From positions 1-43,649 of the forward strand of contig JACZRQ010000008.1 in assembly GCA_022574655.1 (NCBI GenBank): 43,649 nucleotides of DNA, written 5' to 3'. Under the pieces are notes generated by a model. It searched no databases, was not told where the DNA came from, and saw only the letters and a list, made by a program, of their open reading frames with translations. The DNA is from Chloroflexota bacterium (lineage in GTDB: Bacteria; Chloroflexota; Dehalococcoidia; SM23-28-2; RBG-16-64-32). Every line of letters starts with the position of its first letter. Within the stretch, counting starts at the first letter, position 1. Of this stretch, positions 9,831 to 18,377 are shown one piece after another. The translations under genes and the position numbers were made by a program.

Positions 9831-9891
9831 GACAGAGTAGACATCCGGTAACAGAGGACTCGCTCGGCTTGGTCGAGGGAAGGAATCCAGA

Positions 9892-10590
9892 TTGGTTCGA
9901 GAAACGCTGCCCCAGCAGCGAGCGCGAGAAACACGGACGAAAATCCTCGACGCCGCGAGGTTCGTGTTCGGGCGTCGCGGATTCAGTCAGGCGACTATCG
10001 AAGAGATCGCTGAGGAGGCTGGCGTTTCAAACGGAGCACTGTACCATCACTTCGCGGCCAAGGAGGAGCTGTTCAAGGCGATCGTCGCCAGTCACATTTC
10101 GGATCAGCACTTCGAGATATCCGCACTGGCGCCAGCGTCCTCGCTCCGTGATCTACTGGAGCGGTTCGCGGTCTATTGGTTCGACCATCTGCGCAAGGAT
10201 CATGGCGACGATCCGTTGTTCGCGGAAATCTGGGCCCAGGCGGCCAGGGATCCGTGGGCCAGGGAGTCTGTGACCAAGTTTATACATGAGGGTTGCACCC
10301 TGATCAAAGAGGGGCTCGAGGTCGGTCAATCGGCGGGAGTAATCCGTGATGACCTGGACGTGGCGGCGGCCGCGACACTCATATACGCCACGATGGAGGG
10401 TCTGTTTCTGTTTTGGACCGTCGACCCTGATGGCGTCGATGCAGAGAGGCTCACCGGTCCCTGGGTTGAGTCCATGGAACGACTACTCACCTCCGGCGTG
10501 GAGCCCAACGTGGAGGAGTTCCAGAGAGGCGTTGAGCAGTTGTTCGAGGCTCCACCAAGCGAACAATCGCCCCAAGAAGGTCCCCAGTAG
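9892..10590 (+). CDS. TetR/AcrR-family transcriptional regulator
   Basis: A 232-residue regulator. The N-terminal 60 residues form a typical TetR helix-turn-helix (ILDAARFVFGRRGF, TIEEIAEEAGVSNGALYHHF, then the KEELF helix). The C-terminal part is variable and presumably binds the ligand. The TTG start is supported by a GAGGGAAGGA ribosome binding site a few bases upstream. The permease and ATPase genes follow 15 bases later on the same strand, so it probably represses an exporter operon through the inverted repeat at 9813-9830 and is released by the exported compound. Confidence 0.9.
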   Translation: MVRETLPQQRARETRTKILDAARFVFGRRGFSQATIEEIAEEAGVSNGALYHHFAAKEELFKAIVASHISDQHFEISALAPASSLRDLLERFAVYWFDHLRKDHGDDPLFAEIWAQAARDPWARESVTKFIHEGCTLIKEGLEVGQSAGVIRDDLDVAAAATLIYATMEGLFLFWTVDPDGVDAERLTGPWVESMERLLTSGVEPNVEEFQRGVEQLFEAPPSEQSPQEGPQ

Positions 10591-10605
10591 ACAAGGAGAA
10601 TTCGC

Positions 10606-11718
10606 ATGGTTCCGATTGCTAGACGCTATCTGCTTTTCGACCGCCCGAGACTGGCGATTGCGGTGGGCGGTGTGACGTTCGCCGTTTTGCTGATCGTCCT
10701 GATCCTCGCTTTGTATCAGGGAATTTACGACCGTGCCGGGCGACTCGCAGACGCGGCCCCGGCGGCCTTGTGGGTGAGCCAAGCCGGAACATCCGACCCG
10801 TTCCATGGGGCGTCGATCTTACCGCCGGACGCATTAGAAGACGTAACGAACGTGCCGGGTGTCGCGACGACGCAACCACTGTTGGCGCGGACGTTGCTCG
10901 TCGGATCGTCGCCAAACACGGGCACATCCGCCTTCGTGATGTCGATTCCGGAGGGTCCACTGCAAGCGCAGACAAGTGATGCCTTCGGAATCGGCTCTCC
11001 ACCTGAGCCCGGTTCTATCGTCCTTAGCGAGACCGTCGCCAAGGACATCGGCGCCTCTAGCGGCGATACGGTATTCCTCGGTACGGCCCCTCTGCGGGTC
11101 GAACGAACATCGTCTCTGGTCGATGCCGCCTTCAGCGGCGTGGTGGCGGTGAGCGAACGGGACGCTTCGGCAATATTCGGACATCCTGACTCGTATTCGT
11201 ATATCTTGGTCGGTCTAGCGGATGGACAGGTACTGGAAGATGCAGCTGCCGAGATCGAATCGCGGGTCGACGGTACCAACGTGTTTACGCGTGAGGAGTT
11301 CGCTGACTCGACCCGGCAGGAGATTGAGGAAGGATTCCTTCCCATAGTCGCGGTTCTGGTCGTTGTCGCCTTCATCGTCGGCCTCGCCCTCATCGCCCTT
11401 ACGATCTACACCATGACCATCGAGCGCGTACGTGACTACGCCGTATTGAAAGCTGTCGGTGCTTCCTCAGGTCAGCTGTTCTCGGTAGTCCTGCGACAGA
11501 GCTTGCTTATCGCCCTCGTAGGATATCTCGCGGGATCGCTCGTCGCCCTGCTCGCGGGGAACGTCATTGCGACCGAGATTCCAGAGTTCGCCACCCTTTA
11601 CCGCTGGCAGGACCTATCCGCTGTTTTCGTAGCCGCGCTCGTGATGAGTGTACTTGCAGCTGTGGTGCCTATTCAGCGGATTTCTCGGGTGGAGCCCGCG
11701 ATAGTCTTTCGTGCTTGA
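10606..11718 (+). CDS. ABC transporter permease, FtsX/MacB type (DevC/HrtB-like)
   Basis: A 370-residue permease. There is one N-terminal membrane segment (about residues 20-42), a large extracytoplasmic domain (about 45-240), then three membrane segments in a C-terminal FtsX-like domain (ERVRDYAVLKAVGASSGQLF is the characteristic cytoplasmic loop). The layout matches DevC/HrtB and MacB-type exporters, which act mechanically on substrates outside the membrane. It is preceded by AAGGAG and followed by its ATPase. With a TetR regulator in front, efflux of a toxic amphiphile, haem or peptide is likely; the actual substrate is unknown. Confidence 0.88.
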   Translation: MVPIARRYLLFDRPRLAIAVGGVTFAVLLIVLILALYQGIYDRAGRLADAAPAALWVSQAGTSDPFHGASILPPDALEDVTNVPGVATTQPLLARTLLVGSSPNTGTSAFVMSIPEGPLQAQTSDAFGIGSPPEPGSIVLSETVAKDIGASSGDTVFLGTAPLRVERTSSLVDAAFSGVVAVSERDASAIFGHPDSYSYILVGLADGQVLEDAAAEIESRVDGTNVFTREEFADSTRQEIEEGFLPIVAVLVVVAFIVGLALIALTIYTMTIERVRDYAVLKAVGASSGQLFSVVLRQSLLIALVGYLAGSLVALLAGNVIATEIPEFATLYRWQDLSAVFVAALVMSVLAAVVPIQRISRVEPAIVFRA

Positions 11719-11733
11719 TTGGAAGGGAACGCT

Positions 11734-12459
11734 ATGAAACCAGCTCCGACTCCAGAAACTGAAGAAGAAGTCGTCCTCGAAGTCAGAGGATTAACAAAGG
11801 AGTTCGTATCCGGGAAGACCTCGGTGCTCGCGACTGACCACGTAGACCTAGAGGTACGTCGTGGAGAGATCGTTCTACTGATGGGCCCCTCCGGGTCCGG
11901 TAAGACTACTCTCCTGACGATGATCGGGGGATTGCTAAGGCCGACATCCGGAACGATCCGGATCGGCGGCCGTGAGATCACATCCTTGGCCGAGTCCGAC
12001 CTCTACGAGGTACGTCGACACGTTGTGGGATTCGTGTTTCAGGTCTTCAATCTGCTTGAACCTCTCAGCGTGCTGGAGAATGTCGTTATCCCTTTGAATC
12101 TGGCAGGCGAAAGTGGCAAAGACGCAAATCTTCGCGCCAGATCCGCTCTCAGCGACGTCGGGATGAGCGAAAGGGTGGACTTCAAGCCCTCCTCACTTTC
12201 GGGTGGAGAGAAGCAACGAGTGTCGATTGCGCGCGCTCTCGTTCATGACCCGGAGCTCGTGTTAGCCGACGAGCCTACTGCCAACCTCGATTCAAAGAAC
12301 GGATACGATGTTGTCGTTCTGCTCCGCGACATGGCCAAGACGACCGGTCGCACCGTGATCATCGTTTCTCACGACCACCGTATCCGTGAGATCGCAGACC
12401 GCGTGCTCTGGCTCGAGGATGGCAAGCTCTCCGCTGTACCAGAGACCCAAGCTGCTTAG
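11734..12459 (+). CDS. ABC transporter ATP-binding protein (MacB/LolD/DevA type)
   Basis: A nucleotide-binding subunit of about 241 residues that powers the preceding permease. Walker A is GPSGSGKTT, the Q-loop lies in VFQVFNLLEPLSV, the signature is LSGGEKQR, Walker B is LVLADEPTANLDS, and the switch histidine is in IIVSHDHR. I prefer the ATG at 11734 because GGAAGGGA lies five bases upstream; the in-frame TTG at 11719 overlaps no ribosome binding site. The family exports lipoproteins, peptides, haem or macrolides, always with an FtsX-like permease as here. Confidence 0.92.
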   Translation: MKPAPTPETEEEVVLEVRGLTKEFVSGKTSVLATDHVDLEVRRGEIVLLMGPSGSGKTTLLTMIGGLLRPTSGTIRIGGREITSLAESDLYEVRRHVVGFVFQVFNLLEPLSVLENVVIPLNLAGESGKDANLRARSALSDVGMSERVDFKPSSLSGGEKQRVSIARALVHDPELVLADEPTANLDSKNGYDVVVLLRDMAKTTGRTVIIVSHDHRIREIADRVLWLEDGKLSAVPETQAA

Positions 12460-12540
12460 GTACGGTCGCGTGCGGACGGGCTGTGGGGCCTAGTAGGGAT
12501 GGCGTAGGCGACGGGTGATTGTTGCTAAAGCCTGCGTCTT

Positions 12541-12634
12541 GTCAGGTTCGCACTGTTGCCGGAGCGGCTTTCCGTCGCCTGGCTGGAACCTGCTTCCGAT
12601 CTAGCGCGCCCTCGCCGGTTTTGTGCGCTGTGAC
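12541..12634 (+). pseudogene. Decayed 5' fragment of the ACT-domain gene (direct copy of 13960-14071)
   Basis: About 94 bases here align with the start of the ACT-domain gene at 13948. My hand alignment gives about 50 identical bases in the first 62, followed by a small deletion and a last block of TTTTnTGCGCTGTGAC shared by both. In frame it reads RFALLPERLSVAWLEPASDL and then a stop, against RFAVLPERLAIARLEPDSDL in the intact gene. The start codon is lost and the rest of the gene is missing. It lies directly behind the stop of the Eis-like gene, so that gene is bracketed by direct repeats. Confidence 0.72.
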
Positions 12635-13866
12635 TAGTAGTTGTCGTTGCTGAACGGAGGGTGGGTGACGGCGAACGCCTCGGTCATCTCATCGACGACA
12701 CCGGGGCGATTGACCTTGAGCAGCCCGACGCCGGCGGCGACCGAGGGTCGCATATAGCCGGTGTAGATCGGGGCCAGCGCCCCGACAGTCAATTCCACGT
12801 CGGCAGTATCGCTGGTGCGCTCGATCGACATGCTTCCGTCCGCAGCGTCGATCCTGTACGTGTCGTCGTTCCAGGGAGCTTTCGAGTCGAGGATGCGCAT
12901 GGTAAAGTTCGCGGCCCAGTCGCCAGCGTGCGGGCGTTTGTTGATAGCTTCTTCCACGTCGACGATGCGGATCATGGCGCCTTCGGCGCGCGGCATCTCG
13001 ATCTCCCACGGATCCTCGACGAGGTCCGGAAACGGGTCTTCCGGCGCCACGTCGATCAGGATCTTGTCGGCGAGATCGTGGGTAAGCAGATGTTCCCAGA
13101 GGCCGAGATAGGCGTCGCTTGAGATCGATACGAAGTCGCGGACCCAGATGGCGTGGCGGGTCCAGGTTTCGGCGTCAGCGCTGCTCTTGAGCTGTAGCGG
13201 CGCGTACGTGACGTAGCCCTCGTCCGCGCCATCCTTGCTCACCCAAACGAAGGTGTCGTTGTCGCGGACCTTGTCTTCGTCCTGGTAGTCGCGGAGGACT
13301 GATTCCGTCCACCAGACCTGGGCACGATGTATGGGGCCGTTGCGTCCAAGGGAGTACTGGCGATAGATGGCGTCCAGGCGCTGCCAGTCGTCGCGGGTCA
13401 CTGAATCGATCCTGCCGGCAGTTCCGCGAAGCCGAAATTGAATATCCTTCGGACTGAGGACGTAGCGTTTCTTGCCTTCGGCTCGTTCCCAACCCCAGCG
13501 CGCGTAGAGGGCGTCGTGGGGTGTGTGCAGTCCGGAGATCGCCTGACCTTGCTCCCGCATCCGCTCCAACGACAAGTTGAGCAGGTTGCCGACGTGTCCC
13601 TGTCGGCGATGACCGGCAAGGCAGACGACAGGACCGACGAGGCCGAATCGCACGCTGCCGCCGTTGATGCGCCGAGCGCTAGGGACAGTCCTGACGTCAG
13701 CTACGAGCTCGCCATCGACGAACGCGCCCACCGTCCATTGCGGCGGGAAGAACTCGCGGACGAGTCGCGTTCGTTCTTCTGATGGGGTGCTGTAGAAAGC
13801 CGCCGCTTCGATGCTTGCGGCGTGCTCCATGTCTTCTTTCGTTAGCTCTCGATATTCGACAGACAA
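12634..13866 (-). CDS. Eis-type GNAT N-acetyltransferase with SCP2-like C-terminal domain
   Basis: A 410-residue protein with the Eis architecture. An N-terminal GNAT fold carries the acetyl-CoA loop region (VVCLAGHRRQGHVGNLL, about residues 82-98), a second GNAT-like half follows, and the C-terminal SCP2/sterol-carrier-like domain starts near residue 300. Mycobacterial Eis acetylates amines of aminoglycosides and of protein lysines, and its C-terminal carboxylate takes part in catalysis; here the chain ends in NDNY. The substrate in this organism is unknown. It is divergent from the ACT-domain gene with about 80 bases between the starts, and GGAGGTCACC precedes the ATG. Its 3' end abuts a degraded copy of that neighbour. 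Confidence 0.9.
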   Translation of the reverse strand: MSVEYRELTKEDMEHAASIEAAAFYSTPSEERTRLVREFFPPQWTVGAFVDGELVADVRTVPSARRINGGSVRFGLVGPVVCLAGHRRQGHVGNLLNLSLERMREQGQAISGLHTPHDALYARWGWERAEGKKRYVLSPKDIQFRLRGTAGRIDSVTRDDWQRLDAIYRQYSLGRNGPIHRAQVWWTESVLRDYQDEDKVRDNDTFVWVSKDGADEGYVTYAPLQLKSSADAETWTRHAIWVRDFVSISSDAYLGLWEHLLTHDLADKILIDVAPEDPFPDLVEDPWEIEMPRAEGAMIRIVDVEEAINKRPHAGDWAANFTMRILDSKAPWNDDTYRIDAADGSMSIERTSDTADVELTVGALAPIYTGYMRPSVAAGVGLLKVNRPGVVDEMTEAFAVTHPPFSNDNY

Positions 13867-13947
13867 GGTGACCTCCGAGGGAACGGCTTGATTTTGGTCT
13901 ATCGACAGGCGCGTGTCAAAGTGACCGAACTTTGCGACAATCAGCGC

Positions 13948-14334
13948 ATGGCGCGATCTCTCAGGTTCGCAGTGTTGCCAGAGCGGCTTGCGATCGCTCG
14001 ACTGGAGCCTGACTCCGATCTGCCGGAGTGGGCGGCCTCGACGGTTTTCTGCGCTGTGACGAGGACTTCCGAAGAGCTTTCGGTCGTGTGTCCAGAGTCA
14101 GAGGTGCCGACAGACGTTGAATGCGATCGTGGATGGCGGGCGTTGAAGATCGAAGGGCCGCTCGAGTTGGACGAAGTCGGGATCGTGCGATCGCTGGCTG
14201 TGCCGCTGGCGGAGGTTGGGGTCAGTATCTTCGTCATCTCCACCTACGAAACCGACTACGTACTGGTTCGCGAAGTTCAGCTCGAGACGGCGCTTTCGGC
14301 GCTGGCCGAACACGGACACACCGTTCGCGAGTAA
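13948..14334 (+). CDS. ACT-domain protein
   Basis: A small protein of about 128 residues. The C-terminal half (LAEVGVSIFVISTYETDYVLV) has the pattern of paired ACT domains of the CASTOR-like type, which bind amino acids. I chose the ATG at 13948 over the more distant in-frame start at 13888 because the similarity with the decayed copy at 12541 begins just after it. No catalytic domain is attached and no Shine-Dalgarno sequence is visible. It is followed 10 bases later by murT, so it may be co-transcribed with the peptidoglycan amidation genes. A ligand-sensing role is inferred from the fold only. Confidence 0.75.
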   Translation: MARSLRFAVLPERLAIARLEPDSDLPEWAASTVFCAVTRTSEELSVVCPESEVPTDVECDRGWRALKIEGPLELDEVGIVRSLAVPLAEVGVSIFVISTYETDYVLVREVQLETALSALAEHGHTVRE

Positions 14335-14344
14335 GATCGGGTGT

Positions 14345-15739
14345 GTGATCAGGCGTAGTGTAGCGGTCGCGGCAGCGAAACTGACGGGTGGATTGAGCCG
14401 CCGGCTGGGTTTCGGAGGCGGTACCGCGCTTCCCGGCCTCGTCGCCGAGCGTATTGACCCCGAGATCGTCTCGGATATGGCGGCGCAGCTAGGCCGTGGC
14501 AGTGTGCTGGTGACCGGTACGAACGGGAAGACGACGACGGCACGCCTGCTGCGCGGCATCCTGCGCTCGAGCGGCCTGAGCCCGGTCGCCAATAGTGCGG
14601 GGTCGAACATGATGCGGGGCATCGCGGCGGCGCTTGCGGAGTCGGCGACCTGGACCGGGGATATTCGTCAGCGCGACCGTCGCATCGGCGTGTTCGAGGT
14701 CGACGAGGCGACGCTGCCCCAAGCGGTTTCAGCGTTGCGGCCGCGGGCTATCGTTTTCACGAATCTGTTTCGGGACCAGCTCGACCGATACGGTGAAGTC
14801 GAGTACGTAGGGGGAATCTGGCGGGAGACGATCGATGGGCTCGACGCGAAAGTCACTGTGATACTGAACGCGGACGACCCGTCGCTGGCGGCGCTGGGAA
14901 GGAGAGCGGGGTTGCGGACGCTTTTCTTCGGCTTGGAAGACGAGTCCCTGGCGATCGAGAAGCTCGAGCACGCGGCGGATGCGCGTTGGTGCTCGATATG
15001 CGGCAGGGAGCTGTCATACTCAGCGATCTACTACGGACACCTCGGCCATTGGCGCTGCGAGGGGTGTGATACGTCGAGACCTGGCGTAGAGGTTGGTATC
15101 ACGAGCATAGAAACGTTTCCCGAGGCTCTATCGCTGACGGTTTCGTTGCCGAACGATCAGACGGCTCAGTTCAAGCTTCCGTTGAGCGGTCTGTACAACG
15201 CCTATAATGCCCTGGCGGCCGCGGCCGCCGCGTCTGCGCTGGGCGCAACGAACCACGACATCGAGAGGGGGCTGCGCCACGCGTCCGCGACGTTCGGCCG
15301 ACAGGAACGGTTGACGATCGAAGGACGGGACGTCGAGGTGATCCTGGCGAAGAACCCGGCTGGACTGAACGAAGTCCTGCGGACGATCACCAACAACGGT
15401 AGGTCCGAGAACATCGTCTTCTTCCTGAACGACGATATCGCCGATGGCCGCGACATTTCGTGGATATGGGATGTGGATTTCGAGCTGTTGTCGGGGAGTC
15501 TGAAGAACGTCACGGTCTCTGGAATCAGGGCGTGGGATATGGCGCTGCGACTGAAGTACGCAGGATTCGATACGTTCGATCGCGTGGAGCTGGACACTGA
15601 GCGGGCGCTGCGGAAGGCGTTGACCGAAACTCCGGAGGGTGAGCCGCTAATCGTCGTTCCCACGTACACCGCGATGCTCGATGTGCGCGAGATGCTCGCG
15701 CGCTGGGCTGGCAAGAAGGCGTTCTGGCAGGAGGACTAA
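14345..15739 (+). CDS. murT: Lipid II isoglutaminyl synthase, Mur-ligase-like subunit
   Basis: With GatD this enzyme amidates the D-glutamate of lipid II to D-isoglutamine, an essential peptidoglycan modification in many Gram-positive-type bacteria. The Mur ligase ATP site TGTNGKTTTARLL lies near residues 56-68. The central domain contains the MurT-specific four-cysteine zinc ribbon (CSIC ... CEGC, about residues 217-240). The C-terminal DUF1727 domain includes KNPAGLNEVL. The frame is open back to 14216, but that would overlap the ACT gene widely. The GTG at 14345 gives 464 residues, near the family's normal length. The stop is seven bases before gatD. Confidence 0.92.
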   Translation: MIRRSVAVAAAKLTGGLSRRLGFGGGTALPGLVAERIDPEIVSDMAAQLGRGSVLVTGTNGKTTTARLLRGILRSSGLSPVANSAGSNMMRGIAAALAESATWTGDIRQRDRRIGVFEVDEATLPQAVSALRPRAIVFTNLFRDQLDRYGEVEYVGGIWRETIDGLDAKVTVILNADDPSLAALGRRAGLRTLFFGLEDESLAIEKLEHAADARWCSICGRELSYSAIYYGHLGHWRCEGCDTSRPGVEVGITSIETFPEALSLTVSLPNDQTAQFKLPLSGLYNAYNALAAAAAASALGATNHDIERGLRHASATFGRQERLTIEGRDVEVILAKNPAGLNEVLRTITNNGRSENIVFFLNDDIADGRDISWIWDVDFELLSGSLKNVTVSGIRAWDMALRLKYAGFDTFDRVELDTERALRKALTETPEGEPLIVVPTYTAMLDVREMLARWAGKKAFWQED

Positions 15740-15745
15740 TCGCTG

Positions 15746-16492
15746 ATGGCCAAGAAGCTGCGCGTCGCTCATCTCTACCCGAAGCTGATGAACATCTATG
15801 GCGACAGGGGCAACATCCTTTGTCTTAAGCGCCGGTGCGAGGAGCGCGGTCTGGACTTCGAGTTGGATGAGCTTTCCGTCGGCGAGAAGCTCAAGTCTGA
15901 CCACTACGACCTGATCTTCATCGGCGGGGCTCAAGATGTTGACCAGCGCCGGGTGGCTGGAGATCTTCGGGAGGTGAAGGGTGATGCGTTGCGGGAAGCG
16001 GTCGAGAACGGGGTCGTGGTGCTTGCCGTGTGTGGGGGTTATCAGTTGATGGGCCGGTACTATCGAACCGCCGAAGGAGCGGAGTTACCGGGAGTTGGTC
16101 TTCTGGACATGTGGACGATCCACCCCGGTGAAGCTGACAAACGGTTCATTGGCAACATCGTCGTCGAGTGGAATGGCGGCACGCTCGTTGGCTTCGAGAA
16201 CCACGGAGGGCGGACGTACCTAGGCGATGGCGCCCGTCCGCTGGGGAAGGTGGTCTACGGTTTCGGCAACAACGGCGAAGATGCGGGAGAGGGAGCCGCG
16301 CGTGCGGGTGTTTTCGGAACGTACCTCCATGGTTCGCTCTTGCCGAAAAATCCGAAGTTCGCGGATCATGTGATTCAGGCGGCGCTTTCGCGGAGATATG
16401 AAGGCATTGAGCTGGACGAGATCGATGACCGCGTGGAGGAGGCGGCGCACGCCGCCGCCGTGCAGCTAGCCATGGGTCGAAGTATTATTTGA
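15746..16492 (+). CDS. gatD: Lipid II isoglutaminyl synthase, glutaminase subunit
   Basis: A 248-residue CobB/CobQ-type glutamine amidotransferase that supplies ammonia to MurT. The catalytic cysteine is in LAVCGGYQLMG (about residue 95) and the histidine in TYLHGSLLPKNP (about residue 195). The N-terminus (LYPKLMNIYGDRGN) is typical of GatD. It follows murT directly, the normal arrangement. An organism with this pair makes peptidoglycan, which argues against wall-less Dehalococcoides-type lineages. Confidence 0.93.
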   Translation: MAKKLRVAHLYPKLMNIYGDRGNILCLKRRCEERGLDFELDELSVGEKLKSDHYDLIFIGGAQDVDQRRVAGDLREVKGDALREAVENGVVVLAVCGGYQLMGRYYRTAEGAELPGVGLLDMWTIHPGEADKRFIGNIVVEWNGGTLVGFENHGGRTYLGDGARPLGKVVYGFGNNGEDAGEGAARAGVFGTYLHGSLLPKNPKFADHVIQAALSRRYEGIELDEIDDRVEEAAHAAAVQLAMGRSII

Positions 16493-16509
16493 TTACGGAG
16501 GTAATAGTC

Positions 16510-16719
16510 ATGCCCGAAATAACGCTCCAAGCCGAGGACATCTCTTGCGACCACTGCATCGGCACTATCGAGAAGGCCGTAACGAAACTTTCCGGCGTCC
16601 GTTTCATCTCAGGGAACCCGGGAAGCAAGGAAGTGAAGATCGAGTATGACCCTTCGGCGGTCAAGATCGAGGAGATACAGGAGGCGATGGAGGAGGAGGG
16701 TTATCCGGTCAAGGCATAG
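16510..16719 (+). CDS. HMA-domain copper chaperone-like protein
   Basis: A 69-residue single heavy-metal-associated domain with the metal site SCDHC (Cys12 and Cys15), a beta-alpha-beta-beta-alpha-beta pattern and the usual C-terminal EEEGYPVKA. GGAGGT at 16498-16503 fixes the ATG at 16510. It resembles CopZ chaperones that hand Cu(I) to CopA. It is 7 kb away from the csoR-copA operon and no CsoR-like operator is visible in front of it, so constitutive copper trafficking, for example towards cuproprotein assembly, is also possible. Confidence 0.85.
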   Translation: MPEITLQAEDISCDHCIGTIEKAVTKLSGVRFISGNPGSKEVKIEYDPSAVKIEEIQEAMEEEGYPVKA

Positions 16720-17659
16720 TTCGCGTCTTGCCATAGCGACGGCGGCGGGGATCGCGCTCGCCGCCGTTTTTGCGTTCGCCGCGTGTGGTGGATCGTCGGA
16801 GAGCGACGTGACGCTGACGCCGTCGCCCACTCCGATCACGCCTACGCCCACAGCCGATCCGGTGACGCCGACTCCAACCGAGCCAGCGAGTTCGACGTTT
16901 GAGTATGAGGTCCAGCCCGGAGACTCTGTGACTGCGCTGGCGGACCGGTTCGGGACGACGGTCGAAGCGATCGTGGCGGCGAACGGTCTCGCCGATTCAG
17001 CGGCGATCGTCGCCGGCGAGATGCTAACGATCCCGGACGCGTCCACGACGCCGATCCCGACGCCGAGTCCAACGCCGACGCCGGAGAACCCCGTGGGAAC
17101 GGACTTCGTGGTCCCGATCGCGGGCGGCTGTCTGGCCACGGACCCGAATCTGCTGCCGAACGCGCCGCGCGAATATCGATTCGGGACACACGAGGGGATG
17201 GATTTCTACTCGCACGACAACTGCGTACTCATCCCGGAGGGGGCTGAGGCGCTCGCCGTCAAAAGTGGCACTGTTATTCGCGCAGATCACGATTTCGTCG
17301 AGATGACGGCGGCCGAGCTGAACGAGCGTCTGACGCTCGTCGAGACGCAGGGCTACACAGATGAAGAGTCGCTGGACAAGTTCCGGGGCCGGCAGGTGTG
17401 GGTGGACCATGGAGGGGGGATCGTGACTCGGTATAGCCACCTCGGCGATATTCCAGAGGGCATTCAGGAGGGAGTCAGTGTCTCGCAGGGAGAGGTCATC
17501 GGTTTCGTTGGAGACTCGGGTACGCCGGAGGCAGTGACCGATCCGGGTATCGAGAATCACCTGCACCTTGAGATTCGCGTTGGAGATTCGTATCTAGGCG
17601 CCGGTCTTCCTGAGGATCAAGTACGCTTTCTCTACGAGCAGGTTTTCTCTGGCTCGTAG
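16646..17659 (+). CDS. LysM-M23 peptidase-domain lipoprotein
   Basis: A secreted cell-wall protein of up to 337 residues. A basic N-terminus and hydrophobic stretch end in FAFAAC at Cys47, a plausible lipobox. A Thr/Pro-rich linker follows, then a LysM domain (EYEVQPGDSVTALADRF, about residues 87-133), a second Thr/Pro linker, and an M23-like domain (about 150-337) with HEGMDF and HLHLEI supplying metal-binding-type histidines. Whether all LytM zinc ligands are present cannot be settled by eye. The only standard in-frame start is the ATG at 16646, inside the HMA gene, a 74-base overlap. A non-standard start near 16703, behind AGGAGGAGGG, is an alternative. Confidence 0.82.
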   Translation: MTLRRSRSRRYRRRWRRRVIRSRHSSRLAIATAAGIALAAVFAFAACGGSSESDVTLTPSPTPITPTPTADPVTPTPTEPASSTFEYEVQPGDSVTALADRFGTTVEAIVAANGLADSAAIVAGEMLTIPDASTTPIPTPSPTPTPENPVGTDFVVPIAGGCLATDPNLLPNAPREYRFGTHEGMDFYSHDNCVLIPEGAEALAVKSGTVIRADHDFVEMTAAELNERLTLVETQGYTDEESLDKFRGRQVWVDHGGGIVTRYSHLGDIPEGIQEGVSVSQGEVIGFVGDSGTPEAVTDPGIENHLHLEIRVGDSYLGAGLPEDQVRFLYEQVFSGS

Positions 17660-17678
17660 CTAGCAGTCAACGATTAGT

Positions 17679-18377
17679 ATGACCGAAGACCCTGAATCGA
17701 AGCCTCCATCACCGCCCCGGGCGAATTGGCGCGTCGTTCTGCGGCGAGTCGTCTACCCGTTGCTGGTGATCGCCGTTATCGCTGCGGTCATCTGGTGGAT
17801 CGAATATCGTCCCGGCGACAATGTGAGCCCGACGGGAGAGCGCTATGGCCCGGTTGACCTGCCGGTCGCACTCGTGCCGCTGGGGGCGAAGGTGGCGGCG
17901 GAGGAAGGCGCCCTGGCCCCGGATTTCCTTCTGGAGTCACTCAGAGCCGATGACATGCGCCTGAGCGACTTCCGAGGTCAGGCAGTGGTGCTCAACTTCT
18001 GGGCGACGTGGTGCGGCCCCTGCCGGAAGGAGATACCGCAGCTCGTAGAGGCGTACGATCGCCATAGAGACGAGGGTTTGGTGGTGATTGCAGTGAACCT
18101 CCAGGAAGGCCGAGGGATCGTACGCCCGTGGGCTGAGGACTTCGGAATGGAATTTCCGATACTGATCGACCGCGATGGAGAGGTGGGTGACAAGTACCGG
18201 GCTCGCTCACTCCCGCAGACGTACTTCATCGATCCAGCCGGTGTGATCCAGTCGATGTTCATCGGTCCGCTCCTCGATGAGCGAGATGGGACTGACGTTC
18301 AGGACGCTATCAGCGATTCCGAACTCGATCTGCGTATCGCCGAGATCCTTTCGCCTGTGACGGACGAGGGAAGTTGA
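17679..18377 (+). CDS. resA: ResA/TlpA-like membrane-anchored thiol-disulfide oxidoreductase
   Basis: A 232-residue protein with one N-terminal membrane anchor (about residues 26-45). Its thioredoxin-fold domain faces the outside and has the active site WATWCGPC (cysteines near 112 and 115). The cis-proline segment is SLPQTYFID. In System II cytochrome c biogenesis ResA keeps apocytochrome cysteines reduced for haem attachment. The next gene is resB, overlapping by four bases, which supports this role over a general TlpA function. Confidence 0.88.
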   Translation: MTEDPESKPPSPPRANWRVVLRRVVYPLLVIAVIAAVIWWIEYRPGDNVSPTGERYGPVDLPVALVPLGAKVAAEEGALAPDFLLESLRADDMRLSDFRGQAVVLNFWATWCGPCRKEIPQLVEAYDRHRDEGLVVIAVNLQEGRGIVRPWAEDFGMEFPILIDRDGEVGDKYRARSLPQTYFIDPAGVIQSMFIGPLLDERDGTDVQDAISDSELDLRIAEILSPVTDEGS

